A DNA stretch of 64,000 bases from the NCBI RefSeq assembly GCF_000499385.1, contig NW_013654523.1, positions 57,191 through 121,190 on the forward strand. The letters are read 5' to 3'. The notes beneath the pieces are model-generated. The model had not been told where the DNA came from. It ran no database searches and worked only from the letters and a program-made list of their open reading frames with translations. A program made the translations under genes and the position numbers. This document shows, piece after piece, positions 24,839-36,400 of this stretch. This DNA comes from Eimeria necatrix (taxonomy: Eukaryota; Apicomplexa; Conoidasida; Eucoccidiorida; Eimeriidae). Position 1 is the stretch's first letter; each line of letters starts with the position of its first letter.

Positions 24839-27800
24839 ATGACCGATCTCGAGACCAGTGGTAAGCACAGTGAACACTTGCGCTTCGCTTCTGCCTTTCC
24901 CTCTAACTATATACTAATTTCTAATGTTATGTGTACATAAACTAAATTCACTTTACTTGGAAAAGCTACTAAAGCGGCGCAGCTGCGCTCTAACAACGCT
25001 GCCATTGGGCGGCTTCATTTGGCCCCTTCTGTCCTCCAGAGGTCACTACCTTCCATCAGAGCTGCTCGTATCAGGGGAGAAATACAACTTCCAGCCGTGG
25101 GTTCAGCTCTTCAGCTGTCTGCATAGAAATTTTAACAAAGGGGTGGAGCTGTTTCTGAGCTGCTAAGACGAACTAGAGAGGCACCGCACTACGGGTCTGT
25201 TTCCTCATTATTTCAGTAACTCTGTTCTGGCTCAGTTTGGCTCCACACAGGGGTGATGTGTCTTCCTAGCGAGGGTTCTCAGTGTGGCTGGCTTTGTATG
25301 TGCAGACACTGAAGCGAAGGCAAGGGAACAACCCCTGGACCGGGTTTCTTCTGACGAGGGCAACACACACGGAAATGAATTGCTGCAACTTTAGGGACGC
25401 TAATATGGAGCCGGTAAGGGTTTTCTTTCCCACAGAAGATGACCTGAAGGAAGTGACTCTCAGCAAAGGACCGGTGAGACTCCTCCACTTTGTGCTGTGC
25501 CGCAGAAAGTGCCACGAAAGCTGCAGATTAACTGCCATTAGGCCTTTTTACAGGCGTAGACACCATATGGCTTCTTCCTATTTTACCCTAATCTTTTCCC
25601 TTTTAAAACCCTGTGGTTGCTGACTCGTGGAAGGCTCGCACGAGTTCTTGTACCAGCCTTTATTTGAAAACCCTGCGTTCCAGTGCTACGATGTTGCTTG
25701 AAACATGGCCTTCAAAAAGAAACGAGCTGCCACCATGGCGTGGCACTTTGTGGGCTCGCTTTGCAGGTTTACACGAGCCTCTTTGACGTCACCATTACTC
25801 AGCCCGGCTACTACGCTCTTTCCGTTTCGAACACCACTGAGGCAAGTTCGTAGGGATCCAGGAATTACTACTTTGATTTGCGCAGCTACACAACAGAGCG
25901 CAGCAGCCTGTGATGGTGTATTTTGTGTCATGAAATTTCGAAGCCGCGCCATGTGGTATATTGAAGAAACGAACACGCTTTGTGTGCTGCGATGGTTCCT
26001 GTCAGCCTTTTTGGGATGCACTTTTTATGGGCCTTTCAAACATGCGCCTGGAATGTCGCTACAGCCTGGAGCCACCAACAGATCCGTCTGCGGGTGCCCC
26101 TTCATGGTCCACCTCTGCAGGAGCTGTCCTAAGACCTTCAATGTCTGGGTTGATGCGGTTAGTGAGCGAAAACACGAGGTTTATTGGTGATGCAACGGGC
26201 CATTTCTCATCACAGTCGGCAAGATATGAACAGGATTGCGGCCCTAAGCTGATGCAGGGCTCGTTTAGTACCTCACGTTGGCATGTCTCTAAAGGGGGCA
26301 TACTGCCGGGTAGCCCATCCCAGGGCATGGTGGAGAACGTTCCTGCTTCCACTGTTGAGAGAAACCAACCAAGGAGTGGCATCTGTGAGGCGCCTGCTTG
26401 CACTGCTGCTGGCTCGAGTGGGGATCGTTTGACAAAGCCAAACGAGGAACAGTGGAAGCTGACCAAGTCAGCAACTGAGCGTCCCTGTGATGAGGGTAAG
26501 GGATCTGTGGCGGAGATAACTTCTGGAGACGACCTGATCTGTGAGGCGACCAGGGCTTCTGAACTGCCCCCAACAAAATCCAATCCCACTGACTCTTCAT
26601 GCCTTCCGCAGACAGTGCAAGGGGTATCTCTCACGGCTCTCTTTGAGGAGGGGAGATTGAATGACGGTGATTCCCCTGTGCAATCGTTCGCAGCAACGGT
26701 CGTCCGGGTCACTCCGAAGAAAGAGACAGAGACCTTTGTTCTAGAGGAGCCAGGCATGAAGAATAGCTCTCAGGGCAGCACTGGAGAGCCCCGAACAGAG
26801 AAAGAAGATGTCGATAGCTCATCTTCCTCCACACCACCAAAGCTGCAGCAGCCACTGGAGCCAAAGCGACCCATTACCCTTTCCACGGCGGAAGACGGCC
26901 CATCAGAAAAAAGTACGGTCGTGAATGGTGCAAGTGCAGGAGACCAGCCAAAGGACAGTGAAATACCACTGAGCCAAGAAACTCCTCCAAGAGACTGTCA
27001 CCTCCAAGAAGACCCTCTGCATTCTACGGCACCCAGCGAGGCTCATGCGCAGTTGAGCACTGTGGCGAATTGCACTGGTAGCGCCAACAGCGGGGGCCCA
27101 GAATTGCCGGAAGGTTCCGCTGAGGCGGAGCGGGGTCTTGATAAATTCGACACCAGCAAAGACATGTGCCCGAAAAAGTTTCCACTGCGGGAGGATTCTT
27201 TCATGTCACTGCATTCGTGGATGCTGCAATTGGCACGAGGAGGTACACCCAGCGAATGGGGAAACTTTGACATCTTTAGGAGCCTTTCCAGTCTGCCTGA
27301 AGGGCCAGCTATTGAGGAGGACCAGGAAGAACTGAAGGAAGATGTCTTATTTTATGAAGCAGATGGACACTACACAGACACCGGAGAGGAATACAGTCTT
27401 CCTCTGGGGGAACAGCAGCAACTGGTGAAACTTCTCCCCTGTAATATCGTTTCCGTGAGGGCCAAACGGCGCAAGTTTTCGTTCATCTTCGTGCCGTCCG
27501 CTGGTAAGGCAGCTTCGCAGCACTGCCTTTTGCTCAGTGGCTGTTGTTGGTATTGCCATGCATGCGCTTATGTAGTTACGGTTTGTAGCAGACTTCGGGC
27601 CGAGGCTCTACATTCTAGGGTCTAGGTCAGAAGGTCAACGTAGACTAGCCAATAGGCGGCGAGTTTTCCATGTCAGGAGGCGCTTGTATCTCACAAGCCT
27701 CCAGCGGCATCATAGTAGAGCACTGGATCGAAGTGGTGCTCCTCTGTGAACTTTTTAGGGAGCAGTATGTTTTGAAGGAAAATCTTTTTTTCGCAGTTGG

Positions 27801-30800
27801 GCATGGTGCTGAAGCTGAAAATCAGCAGATTCGTTTCCCTTGGCCAAAGTTGATTTCCGTTTTTTCAGGATGCCACCTCTTAATCGACTTGCGCGCCAGC
27901 ATGTCCTTAGGGATGTCCCTTAGCTCCACTTTGGAGCTGGTTTACTGCGGTTCCCCTTCAGCGATCTATAAGGAGATATCTCCCCTTTGTGCCTCTGCCG
28001 GCAGGTAATAACGCATTCGTAAGGGGATCTGGGAAGCACAAAGTTGCGGGGTTGGACGAACGCTGTGCATACGCCAACACAGGCGAATCACGTGCTTGTT
28101 CGTGTGATTTCATGCTTCAGCGTGTTGCTGCAATGCCAGCAATCTTGCATAAGTATATGCTTGTGTGCATGAATTGAGGCTTTAACACATATCTAGATGC
28201 GCAGGAAGGCGTAAAAACGCGCGAGCACAGCCTGCAAATTTTCTCGCCTTTTAGTGCGCAGATGGTCTCCTTGCCTCCAGCGATTTCCTCGGCCGGTGCT
28301 TCTGCCGTCTATGAATGCGTTCCTTGCTGATTGTTATGAAACGTTTTGTGAGTTTTTGTTTTGTTTTTGTTTGCAGGAAATGCATTTTGTCTCTAGATGG
28401 GGCGGGCCTGTATGCAGCTGTGGGGCAGCTCGTGATGCTGCGCCAGTTGGAGAAGGAAGTGCGCTTTCTCTTGGGCGACAGAAGAATCAACTTGACCAGT
28501 TGCTTTGACTTTGTTGTTGGCACTGGCACCGGTAAATCCGAGAAGAAAAGCCGAGCCTTGAGCTTCTCACCTTGACTGCATCATCATACCTTACTTTCTG
28601 CCCGGAACGCCAGGCATCTTTTGCTTAAGAGGGTAGTTAGACTGGATCCATGCTTGCGGTACTAAGAGGATAGTTAGACTGGAACCATGCTTGTGGTACT
28701 AAGTTCTGGGTGCTCCGCATTTCGTGTTTTTCCTTTACTGATTTGGAAAGAACGTGCTCGTGAAAGATTTTAGGTACAACTCACTAAGCCACTATTTTTT
28801 GGTAGATGACTGTTGTGGGATGGTTGTGAGCCGCCGAGGGATGGAAGTCTAGCTGTCGTCCAACATCAAGAGCTTGGCAATTAAGGTGTCGGGAATCAAC
28901 AGAAAGCGTGTCGTGGCTTTTGGTTCTGCTTTTGTTTACAGGTGCGCTATTGGCTCTTGCCTTGCTTCGGGGCATCACTATAACACGCTTGCTGAAGGAA
29001 TGGACGGGTGTTGCAGGAAAGAACCTCGACGAGCTAGCTCCAGAGTGGAGGGAGGCATTCTTCCTGCAGCTTGTCTCAGGTAAAGTTGCCAGATCTGTCG
29101 TTAGACCTAGATTTTCTGCGCTTCTTTTACGGTCATATTTGTTGCCTTGCTCTGTTTACTTCCCGTTTGCGTTTTTGGCATTCATCAATGGTTACCCCTA
29201 ACTTTCCACTTGCTTGCCTCTGGCGCTACAGGTGTAGCTAGAGACCTTCCAACGATGCAGTCTCTAACACACGCACACTTGTGCCTTTGTCTTGGTTGAG
29301 CGCTTGTTCAGGAGTAGAGCCGAAGATCCTCAGGAGCGAACTCGTTGACAAGTTTGGTTGGCGGTTTCTCAATACTTTGAATGCACCTCTCGGGTACAGA
29401 TGAGGGAAACTTGTATTAGATTGGAACGCATGTGAATATCCACGGTTCTTCTGTTGTTCAACCATATTCTTTTCTCAATCGTTGTCTGTATGTTGCTGCT
29501 TTGGACTGGAAGAGGTGGATTTGATGGAGGCAACCATCTTTGCTCTTCTTAGGGGGTGTGGTGACATTTTTATTGGAATTTTACCGTCGTAGTACATGTG
29601 CCTCTATCCAGCATGGAGCACTGCAGAAAGGGTGCCTCTTTAGGGGCGTTGCTCATGCGCAACATTGTATAGCAGATTATTGTCTACGGAGATTTCAGGT
29701 GCGATCATGCCTATTTCTGTGTCTTGTTTTCAGCACGATAACTTGCAGCGACATCGCACAGTCTCCACCTCAGCAGTTTGTTCTGCGAACGTATGAGCAC
29801 ACATCGCCAGGTAAGGGCGGGTTACTAAGCTGCACGCTGCTAGAGCAAATAGTAGGATGCTCCGTTTACCTATTTTGCGACGAAGACGAAGCAGGCTACG
29901 GTCGTACCACTTGCCAGGAGCCCATAGATCTATTGTTGACTTGTACAATTTGCTTGCGCTGCTGCAGCCAGCCATGTCCGCTCGCTGCGGGGCACCAGCC
30001 GTTGTCCCCTTTGGGTAGCTGCGTGGGCTACAATTGCCTCTCCGGGCAGTTTGAGGTGAGATAGTAACAGGCATGACTCGTACCAGCTGTGGCGGAGGGA
30101 AACGTTGCAAGCCGACTGCAATATCTCAGAGTAAAAAGCAGTGAAATGTAGTTGTATAAATGTTTTGTTGTTTGACTGGTGCATTTGTTAGGCCCATCAG
30201 ACCTGCAGACTTGGAAGGCATGGGGTTTTTCGTGGAGCCGAAAGTCTGTCTCACAGGTTCCACCAGCACAAATGCTCTTGCGGCAAACCCCACACTTGCA
30301 GGGCTCGAAGAATGTGCACGTCTTGCACACAAGCCACTGCGGAGCTTTATACACGTATGCTGGGGCCAACTGGGGGCGCACCGTTGCGCAGGGGCAGAAA
30401 GAGGGCGGGGCAGTTCCAGCATGGATCTGGAACTTTCAGGATGGGAATCTAGGCTAGGGGAAACACTGTGCTTAAAACGCCTCATTTTCATACGCGGGAA
30501 GGCATGGAAAACACATTGGCGCTGCACTTGCTGTGGTGCAGTCGGACCTCCAACTGCTCGTCTCATTGGGCGCCCGCAAATTCCTCACAACGTCTTCAGT
30601 CCGGCAGGGGCCCTTGGTACTTTGACTAAATTTTGGCGCAGTTCTGTTCGTTCTATTGTGCTTACACTGGCTCTTGCGTGCTGAGCCTTTCCAGTGTGCC
30701 AGGAGAGTTGTGAGTAGTTGCAAATCGGACGAACTTTAGTTTCGTTTATATTGTCTTCTTTACAGGAGCCGTTTGCTACTGAAGGCCTTACCACTGCGAC

Positions 30801-31193
30801 TTTGTTTGCTCATCGAGAAGCCTTGCATTGGCTCGCAGACCGTCTGGACGTTTACTTCAGGTATACCTACGCAAGAATATTGGTTTCTGTTGCATTCATG
30901 CAAACTGGCAGTTGTCAAGGGCTTGAGCTGTTGCGGAAGTTTACCTTATCCCTTCGATAGCAATTTTCAGGGATGAGAATATCACTTTGTTATCTCATTG
31001 TTTCTACAGGTTTAACATGCCCGTAGTTGGAGACATCAGTCTATCGCCTACCAACCCACATGGGCTGACAAAGATTCTATCTGTCGCATCAGAGTACATT
31101 ACGGACGAGAAGTTCTTTGAAATGAAGAAGGCAGCGAAGATTCTCGCGCACAACATCAAGGCTAGAATAGTACAGGGTAAAGCCACCATTTAA
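24839..31193 (+). CDS. patatin-like phospholipase-fold protein, probable pseudoenzyme
   Basis: Phase-consistent exons from 25306: 25306-25473, 25767-25841, 26006-27503, 27869-28004, 28377-28531, 28942-29079, 29312-29393, 29734-29810, 29968-30055, 30192-30354, 30766-30860, 31010-31193. Upstream exons 24839-24860 (MTDLETS) and about 25042-25142 are likely but less certain. The N-terminal part ends in VYTSLFDVTITQPGYYALSV; exon 26006-27503 is a long Ser/Glu/Pro-rich insert; the patatin domain begins at KCILSLDGAGLYAAVGQ. Family landmarks follow in order: FDFVVGTGTGALLALALL, QQFVLRTYEHT, LWVAAWATIASPGSL, LAANPTLAGLEECARL. The nucleophile motif, usually GTSTG, reads GTGTG (codon GGC at 28525-28527), and the Asp-Gly-Gly/Ala motif before ANNP reads TGST. 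The gene is otherwise intact, so this looks like a conserved fold without catalysis rather than a decayed gene. The intron after 25841 has a GC donor. Confidence 0.85.
28630..28703. repeat. 37-bp tandem duplication in an intron
   Basis: Two adjacent 37-base copies (28630-28666, 28667-28703) with about four differences, within the intron that splits the GTGTG motif of the patatin-like gene. No splice-site overlap. Confidence 0.8.
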
Positions 31194-31967
31194 GTTGCTC
31201 CCCGTGCTTGAGTAGAGCTTAGTTTTCCTGACCGCAGGACTTCTTTGGCAAATCCGTATTTTTTATATATGGCTGCTTTCACCTAATTTACAGAAGCAGA
31301 ACATTTTTTCTGACAGCAATTGCTCAATAAGAGCACAATACGGATTAACAGCCGACCACCATCTTCAAATTTAGGGTCAATGTGAAGGGAAAGAAAGGCT
31401 TAGGATCGGCGCAGTTAGTGCTAGTTTTTTTTGTCACCAGAAATACTTCCGGCATCGATGACATGACGGAAACACCAGAAGGCCGAAGGGTGTAGCCTTC
31501 AAGTTTTATCTCCTCTATTTTGAAACTCAGTTTCGCTATACCAGCATGCAAAGGATGACCTCTGTTGAGCTGTGGTCTCTTCTAGCGGTAGAAGACAGAC
31601 TTGGCAAAAAAGCCTGAAATATCACTCGACGAAGCTGAAGGTTGGATTTGCAGACAATGTAGCTGCGTCGCTTAAAAATGCATTTAATTTCAAACTATGG
31701 CTTTCCGTAGCAGGTCTAAAAGGCAGCCTGTGAACTGGGCACTGTGAATAGCCTCTACAGAGCTCGTAAGAGCGTTTCCAACGTACGCGGAGACTCAGTG
31801 ATTCACTTCACAGTGTTTTTTCTCTTCGTGGAGGCGACGCGAATTTCGGTTCCAAATTTATACATGCAAAACACTTAGCATGAACTGTGTGGACATTTCG
31901 TTCCTCTAAATTTACAGTAGAGAGGAACTACAGGGTAAGGGACCACACATCAACTGTGCAAAATAGT
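31194..31967. other. intergenic region between patatin-like gene and tRNA-Thr
   Basis: Should contain the 3' UTR of the patatin-like gene. Frames on both strands are short and have no motif. A TTTT tract (complement, just below 31968) fits a pol III stop for the minus-strand tRNA. Confidence 0.4.
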
Positions 31968-32040
31968 AGCCCCCTGTGGGAATCGAACCCACGACCTTTT
32001 GATTACGAATCAAACGCACTACCAACTGTGCTAAGGAGGC
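31968..32040 (-). tRNA. tRNA-Thr (anticodon CGU)
   Basis: The 73-base reverse complement folds as a complete cloverleaf: 7-bp acceptor stem with one G.U pair, 4-bp D stem (GCAC/GTGC), 5-bp anticodon stem (TTTGA/TCAAA) around loop TTCGTAA, and a 5-bp T stem (GTGGG/CCCAC) with loop TTCGATT. The anticodon CGT (plus-strand ACG at 32005-32007) reads the threonine codon ACG. No intron, CCA not encoded; a T-run follows as a pol III terminator. Confidence 0.95.
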
Positions 32041-32502
32041 ACGGGGAAGGCGCTGGAGTTGATAGTGCTTCAGCGGTACACATATGTGCAGCAGCAACTG
32101 TAGGAAAATGGCATGAATTGGCAGCTAAGCCTTGAAGTAAAGTGAAACTTCTGGCGAGTAACATCGGAGCAGAGAAGGGGGCAGGCAAAGGGCAAAGTAG
32201 AGAGGCAGCTTCTCGGAGCGAAAATAAACACACATGTGGACGCTTAGCGCAGGCTTCCACAGCTCTTTAGTTGAAGAGTAGCACCCAAGGGGGATCAAGC
32301 TGTTGCAGCGTGCCAGAGGCCGTGCACCCTTGTAGGCCTTCAGCGAGCTCCGAGGCTGCAGCTGATGGCATAGGAGGTGCGTTTCAGGGGAATGAAATCA
32401 GAGTTCCTTCGAATTGCTATGTAGGACCCTCACGTGCTGTTGCCCCTATTTGCTATATCTAAGAGGGGAACTCGCAAGCGCAGGACTGAGGCGCTGGGCT
32501 AG

Positions 32503-32580
32503 CCTTCCAGCCGGATTTTGCTGCATGAGCCTCTGCTCTTTTCCCCCTAATAAGGCTGGAAGGATACGCCTAGCAGAGGC
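32503..32580. repeat. two interleaved perfect inverted repeats
   Basis: CCTTCCAGCC at 32503-32512 pairs with GGCTGGAAGG at 32554-32563, and GCCTCTGCT at 32529-32537 pairs with AGCAGAGGC at 32572-32580. The A-B-A'-B' order would give a pseudoknot in RNA. No coding frame covers it convincingly. Confidence 0.7.
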
Positions 32581-33404
32581 TTCAAGTTAGGCCATTTAGA
32601 GCATCGGGACCTAACTAGATATGCCACTTTGGGCTGCAGCTCCCCACTGCCCTCGCCCAGTGCCATCGTTTCTCTGGTCCTTTCGTCTGTCTTGCTCTGT
32701 TGGCATTTCCCCATACTATTTATGTCTTCTGAGAGCGCCTCTCTAGCGCGGTTGCGTCTGGCTCCCTCTCAGCCGTTAGATGCCTCTGAGCGGCTCATAG
32801 CCGCTGTTTTAGCCCTAGCTACTCCAACTCCCGTAGGCTGCATCTGCTGTTCGCCTTGCAGCCTAAGCTGAAAACTAGTACTTCTCCAAGCCAACGGGCT
32901 TGAGGCAACTTCTACCTTGTCTGTGCTGCAGGCGCGTTTGTTGCTCTCCGCCCTAACGCTACTTGCCTAATAGAAGGGTAAAACCATGAAACAAATGCCA
33001 CTACGTAGGTGCCAGAGCTGCCTGCACATGCAAAACCGGATGCATGCAGCCAACAAACACGACCCCACCGAAAAACACATGGCGCTCCTGTAAGCGTTTT
33101 CCGCCTAAATATTAGTTTATTTGCGATGATAGCAGAAATGAGCTTGTAAACCTTCAATCTTAAACAACAATGCCTGAACTGTGCCTCTCCAAACACCTCA
33201 GCTTAACGGCAAGGCCTTGCGGCGCCTAGGAGGGTGAAAAGTGAAGGCCTGTCCCCTCATTCGATACATCTAAGAATCTCCTGAGCTATGATAAACAGAC
33301 AGAGCATAGATGCAGTGGATTTGGAGGATTCCGTGTTTGTGCACATGGCAAATGAGGCTCCTCCTGAGGGTCTAGGGCTTCGGGTTTGAAGCTCAGGGCC
33401 TGAC

Positions 33405-33416
33405 GTGTACATACAC
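33405..33416. promoter_or_regulatory. palindromic motif before the APC4-like ATG
   Basis: GTGTACATACAC, followed by CTC, nine bases upstream of the ATG at 33426. A member of the recurring GGTGT-N4-ACACC family of this window. Confidence 0.45.
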
Positions 33417-33425
33417 CTCGAAACG

Positions 33426-36400
33426 ATGCTGTACCGGCGCGGCCGTTTCCCTTACCGGCGTGGCAGCAAAGAGAAGATCCAGGCAGCTGTTTTCTCAGCT
33501 CCCCTTGTTCTGCATCAGCAGGAGCAGCAGCAACTGCTAGCCATCGCCGTCGCACGCCCTTCTGCCGCAGCACCACCATCCCTTGAAGCAGCTTCTGCAA
33601 CAAAAACATTTCCAGCAGCTGTTCCGTCGCCAGTATCCTTAGAAGCAACAGCAGCAGCAGCAGCAGCTGTAGTGACACCGGCGGCGCCTGCTGAGACCCT
33701 TTATGCCGACCATGTCTCGGCAGTGAGGGATTCTCAAGAGCTCCTAAAGAATGTGCACTCTCTTGTTGACGTGCAGATCCCTCCGCCCCCCGCGGCGGAG
33801 GCAGGATCGGCCGCAACAGTTTCTGCTTCTGCTGCTTCTTTGCCTGTCCTGCGGCAGCAGCAAAAGCAGCTAGCTGCGCGCTGTCGTTTGCTGCAGCAGC
33901 AGTTTAGGGACCACCAGGAGTCTGTACATCGCGTTGGCCCAGGTGCTGAGGTATTTGATGTGCAGGTCAGCCCAAACCCTAAACCCTGAACCCCAATCTT
34001 CAGTCCCTAGCCCCGCTGAGGATGCGTTTTTGTCTTTTTTGCTGACTCAGGGAGACCCAAGGCTCCTATGGCGACAGGGCCTCCCAGATATGTGCAGCAG
34101 CTTTGCGTTCAGCACAGCTTGCGACAAGTGGCAGCAGCAGCAGCAGCAGCAGAAGCCGCAGTGGCTAGCTGTGGGACTGAACTGCGGGGGTTTGATGTTG
34201 CTGGGGGGCCGCGACGGCTCTCTCGTTGCATGCAGGAGGAAACACACAGACTTCAGCAGCAGCAGCAACGGCACCAACATCAGCAGCAACAGCAGCAGCA
34301 GCAGTAACAGCAATGACAGCAGCAGCGGAGAGGGGGAGGCACCGGGTTGCAGGCAAGCCACTGCACAGCAGCAGCAGCACGAGGAAGCAAGACTTTTCCA
34401 CGGGTCCTCTCAACTTCTGGAAGAGCCTCTCCAGCAGCAGCAGCAGCAAGAGCTTGCTCCGCAGCACGCGTGCCTGAAGCTGCGGCTGAAGCGGCAGTGG
34501 CAGCAGCAGCGGCAGCAAGAGGCACAGCTGCGGCTGCTGGCCACTAAAGCTGAAGTTCGCGAAATGCTGCAGCGCGTTTTGCTGCAAATGGAGTGGCTCG
34601 AGCTGCAGCGGCAGCAGGCTGCTGCTGCTGCAGCAGCAGTTGTGGCGCTGCAGTGGTTCAGCCTTGACATGCTCCTGCAGCAGGACTCTGCCTTTCTCTC
34701 TGTCATATCTGCTTCTGCTGCGTTGCAGCCAGAACCCCTCTTCATTTCTGCTTCTGCTGCTGCAGCAGCGGAGGAGATCGCTGATCTTAGCAACAGTGGA
34801 AGCAGCAGCCACAGAGACGAGAATGGCAATAGGAGCAGCAGCAGCATGAGCAAGAGCTGCAGCGCTGTGATGCTGCACCCTGCTGACCCCAATGGCAGCA
34901 GCAAGCGCCCCTTGCAGTGTCTCCTGTCCGCAGATGCTTCTGGCTGCTGCTGCTGCTCTTTAGACGGGTTGCTGCCGCTTGTCTTCCTGCAGCTGCAGCA
35001 GCTACTGCCTCAGGGGGACACCCACTTGCTGAAGCCCCACATTTCTAAGATTTACGGCTTATCTCCACAGCAGCAGCAACAGCAAAAGGAGGAGCTGCAG
35101 CAGCAGCAGCAGAAGCAGCAAAACATGCTGCTGATGCCCCCAAAAGCCTCTCCTGCAAAGCGCAAAAGAGCACCAACCTACTCCACCCCACACCTGCAAT
35201 ACCAGAATAACAGCAGCAGCAGCAACAACAACAACAACAGCAACAGCAGCAACAACGAAGAGGATGAGGATTGGAAAATCAGCGGTTCTTTGGTGCCTCT
35301 TCTTGGTGACGTGAGGCCTTCTAAAGACACTCCGTGCAAGCCAGCTGCAGCAGCCACACCAACACCAACACTAGCCGCAGTCTCAGCACCAACAGCAGCA
35401 ATAGTTGCTGCGGCAACGGCTGACGCAGCAGCTGCTTCCCACTGCAGCAATGCGCCTGCCATCTCAAGGCGAGGCCTTGTCTCCTCGTTGCCGCCAAGTC
35501 GAGTATCTGCATCTGGTGAAGGGCCCTCCACCTGTTCTGAGAGTGCAGCAGCAGGAGCAGCAGGGAAAAAGCATAAAGAAGAAGCATCAAAGCAGCAAAC
35601 GTCTACTACTTCCGCCCCGTTGAGGCAGCTGCTGGAGCAGCACCATCTGCATGTGCGGACAGTGTGTTTGAGCCCGTCACTGGACTGTCTTGCCTTTCTT
35701 TTGGCACCTTCGGACTCAGTACTTGCCAGTGCTGGAAGTGCAGCAGCAGCAGCAGGTGCTGCTGCTGCTGCTACAGGAAACTGCCGCTCAGAGCATCCAA
35801 ACAAGGGTTCTGTGGGCGGAAACGCCCACGAATGTAAAGGGCCCCTGGAGGTCACTCCGCCTCCGCAGGCAGTAGAAAAAGGAGAAGCAGCTTCAACAGG
35901 GGCAGCAGGAGCAGCCGCAACAGCAGCAACGATGCCGAAACGGGTTGTGGCAGAGCAACAGCAGCAGCAGCAGCAGCCGCCGCTGCTGCAGCGTGATGGC
36001 TTCCTAGTGCTCGCATGGCTTCCACAGGTACTTCTATAGCTACATGCAGGCTCTCTACTGCGGAAGAAGCTGCACCACAACGACCTTTGGTACCAACAGC
36101 AGCAGCGGCAACAGTGGCTGCAGGGTTCAGCAAGTAGCTGCTGTATTTGTGCTGCAGCTTCCGGTGATATTGCAGAACGTCGCTGCTGCGCTGCTGCTGA
36201 TGGAGGCAGCAGAGAACGACCTAGCGTTCGCAGCAGCGGCACTGCAGCAAGTCAAAGGCTTGTGGACTGCTGGTGCTGCTGTTGCTTCAGCTGCTGATCC
36301 TGCTGCTGCTGCCGCTGTTGCTGCTGCTGCTAGGGAATCAAGCTCCCCAACAATACAGCATGCTGCCGCAGAAAGCCAGCAGAGCGCTTCGTCAGCTGCT

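Larger units (their letters stand above)
32041..33425. other. intergenic region before the APC4-like gene
   Basis: No gene recognised. Contains interleaved inverted repeats at 32503-32580 and a palindromic motif at 33405-33416, just before the next ATG. The base style changes near 33.4 kb from repeat-poor to CAG-rich. Confidence 0.4.

Noticed and set aside
29232..29294. Possible small exon starting VARDLPTMQSL in the patatin-like gene
   Set aside because: It would leave a 17-base intron. Splicing 29079 directly to 29312 keeps the phase and gives a better family match.
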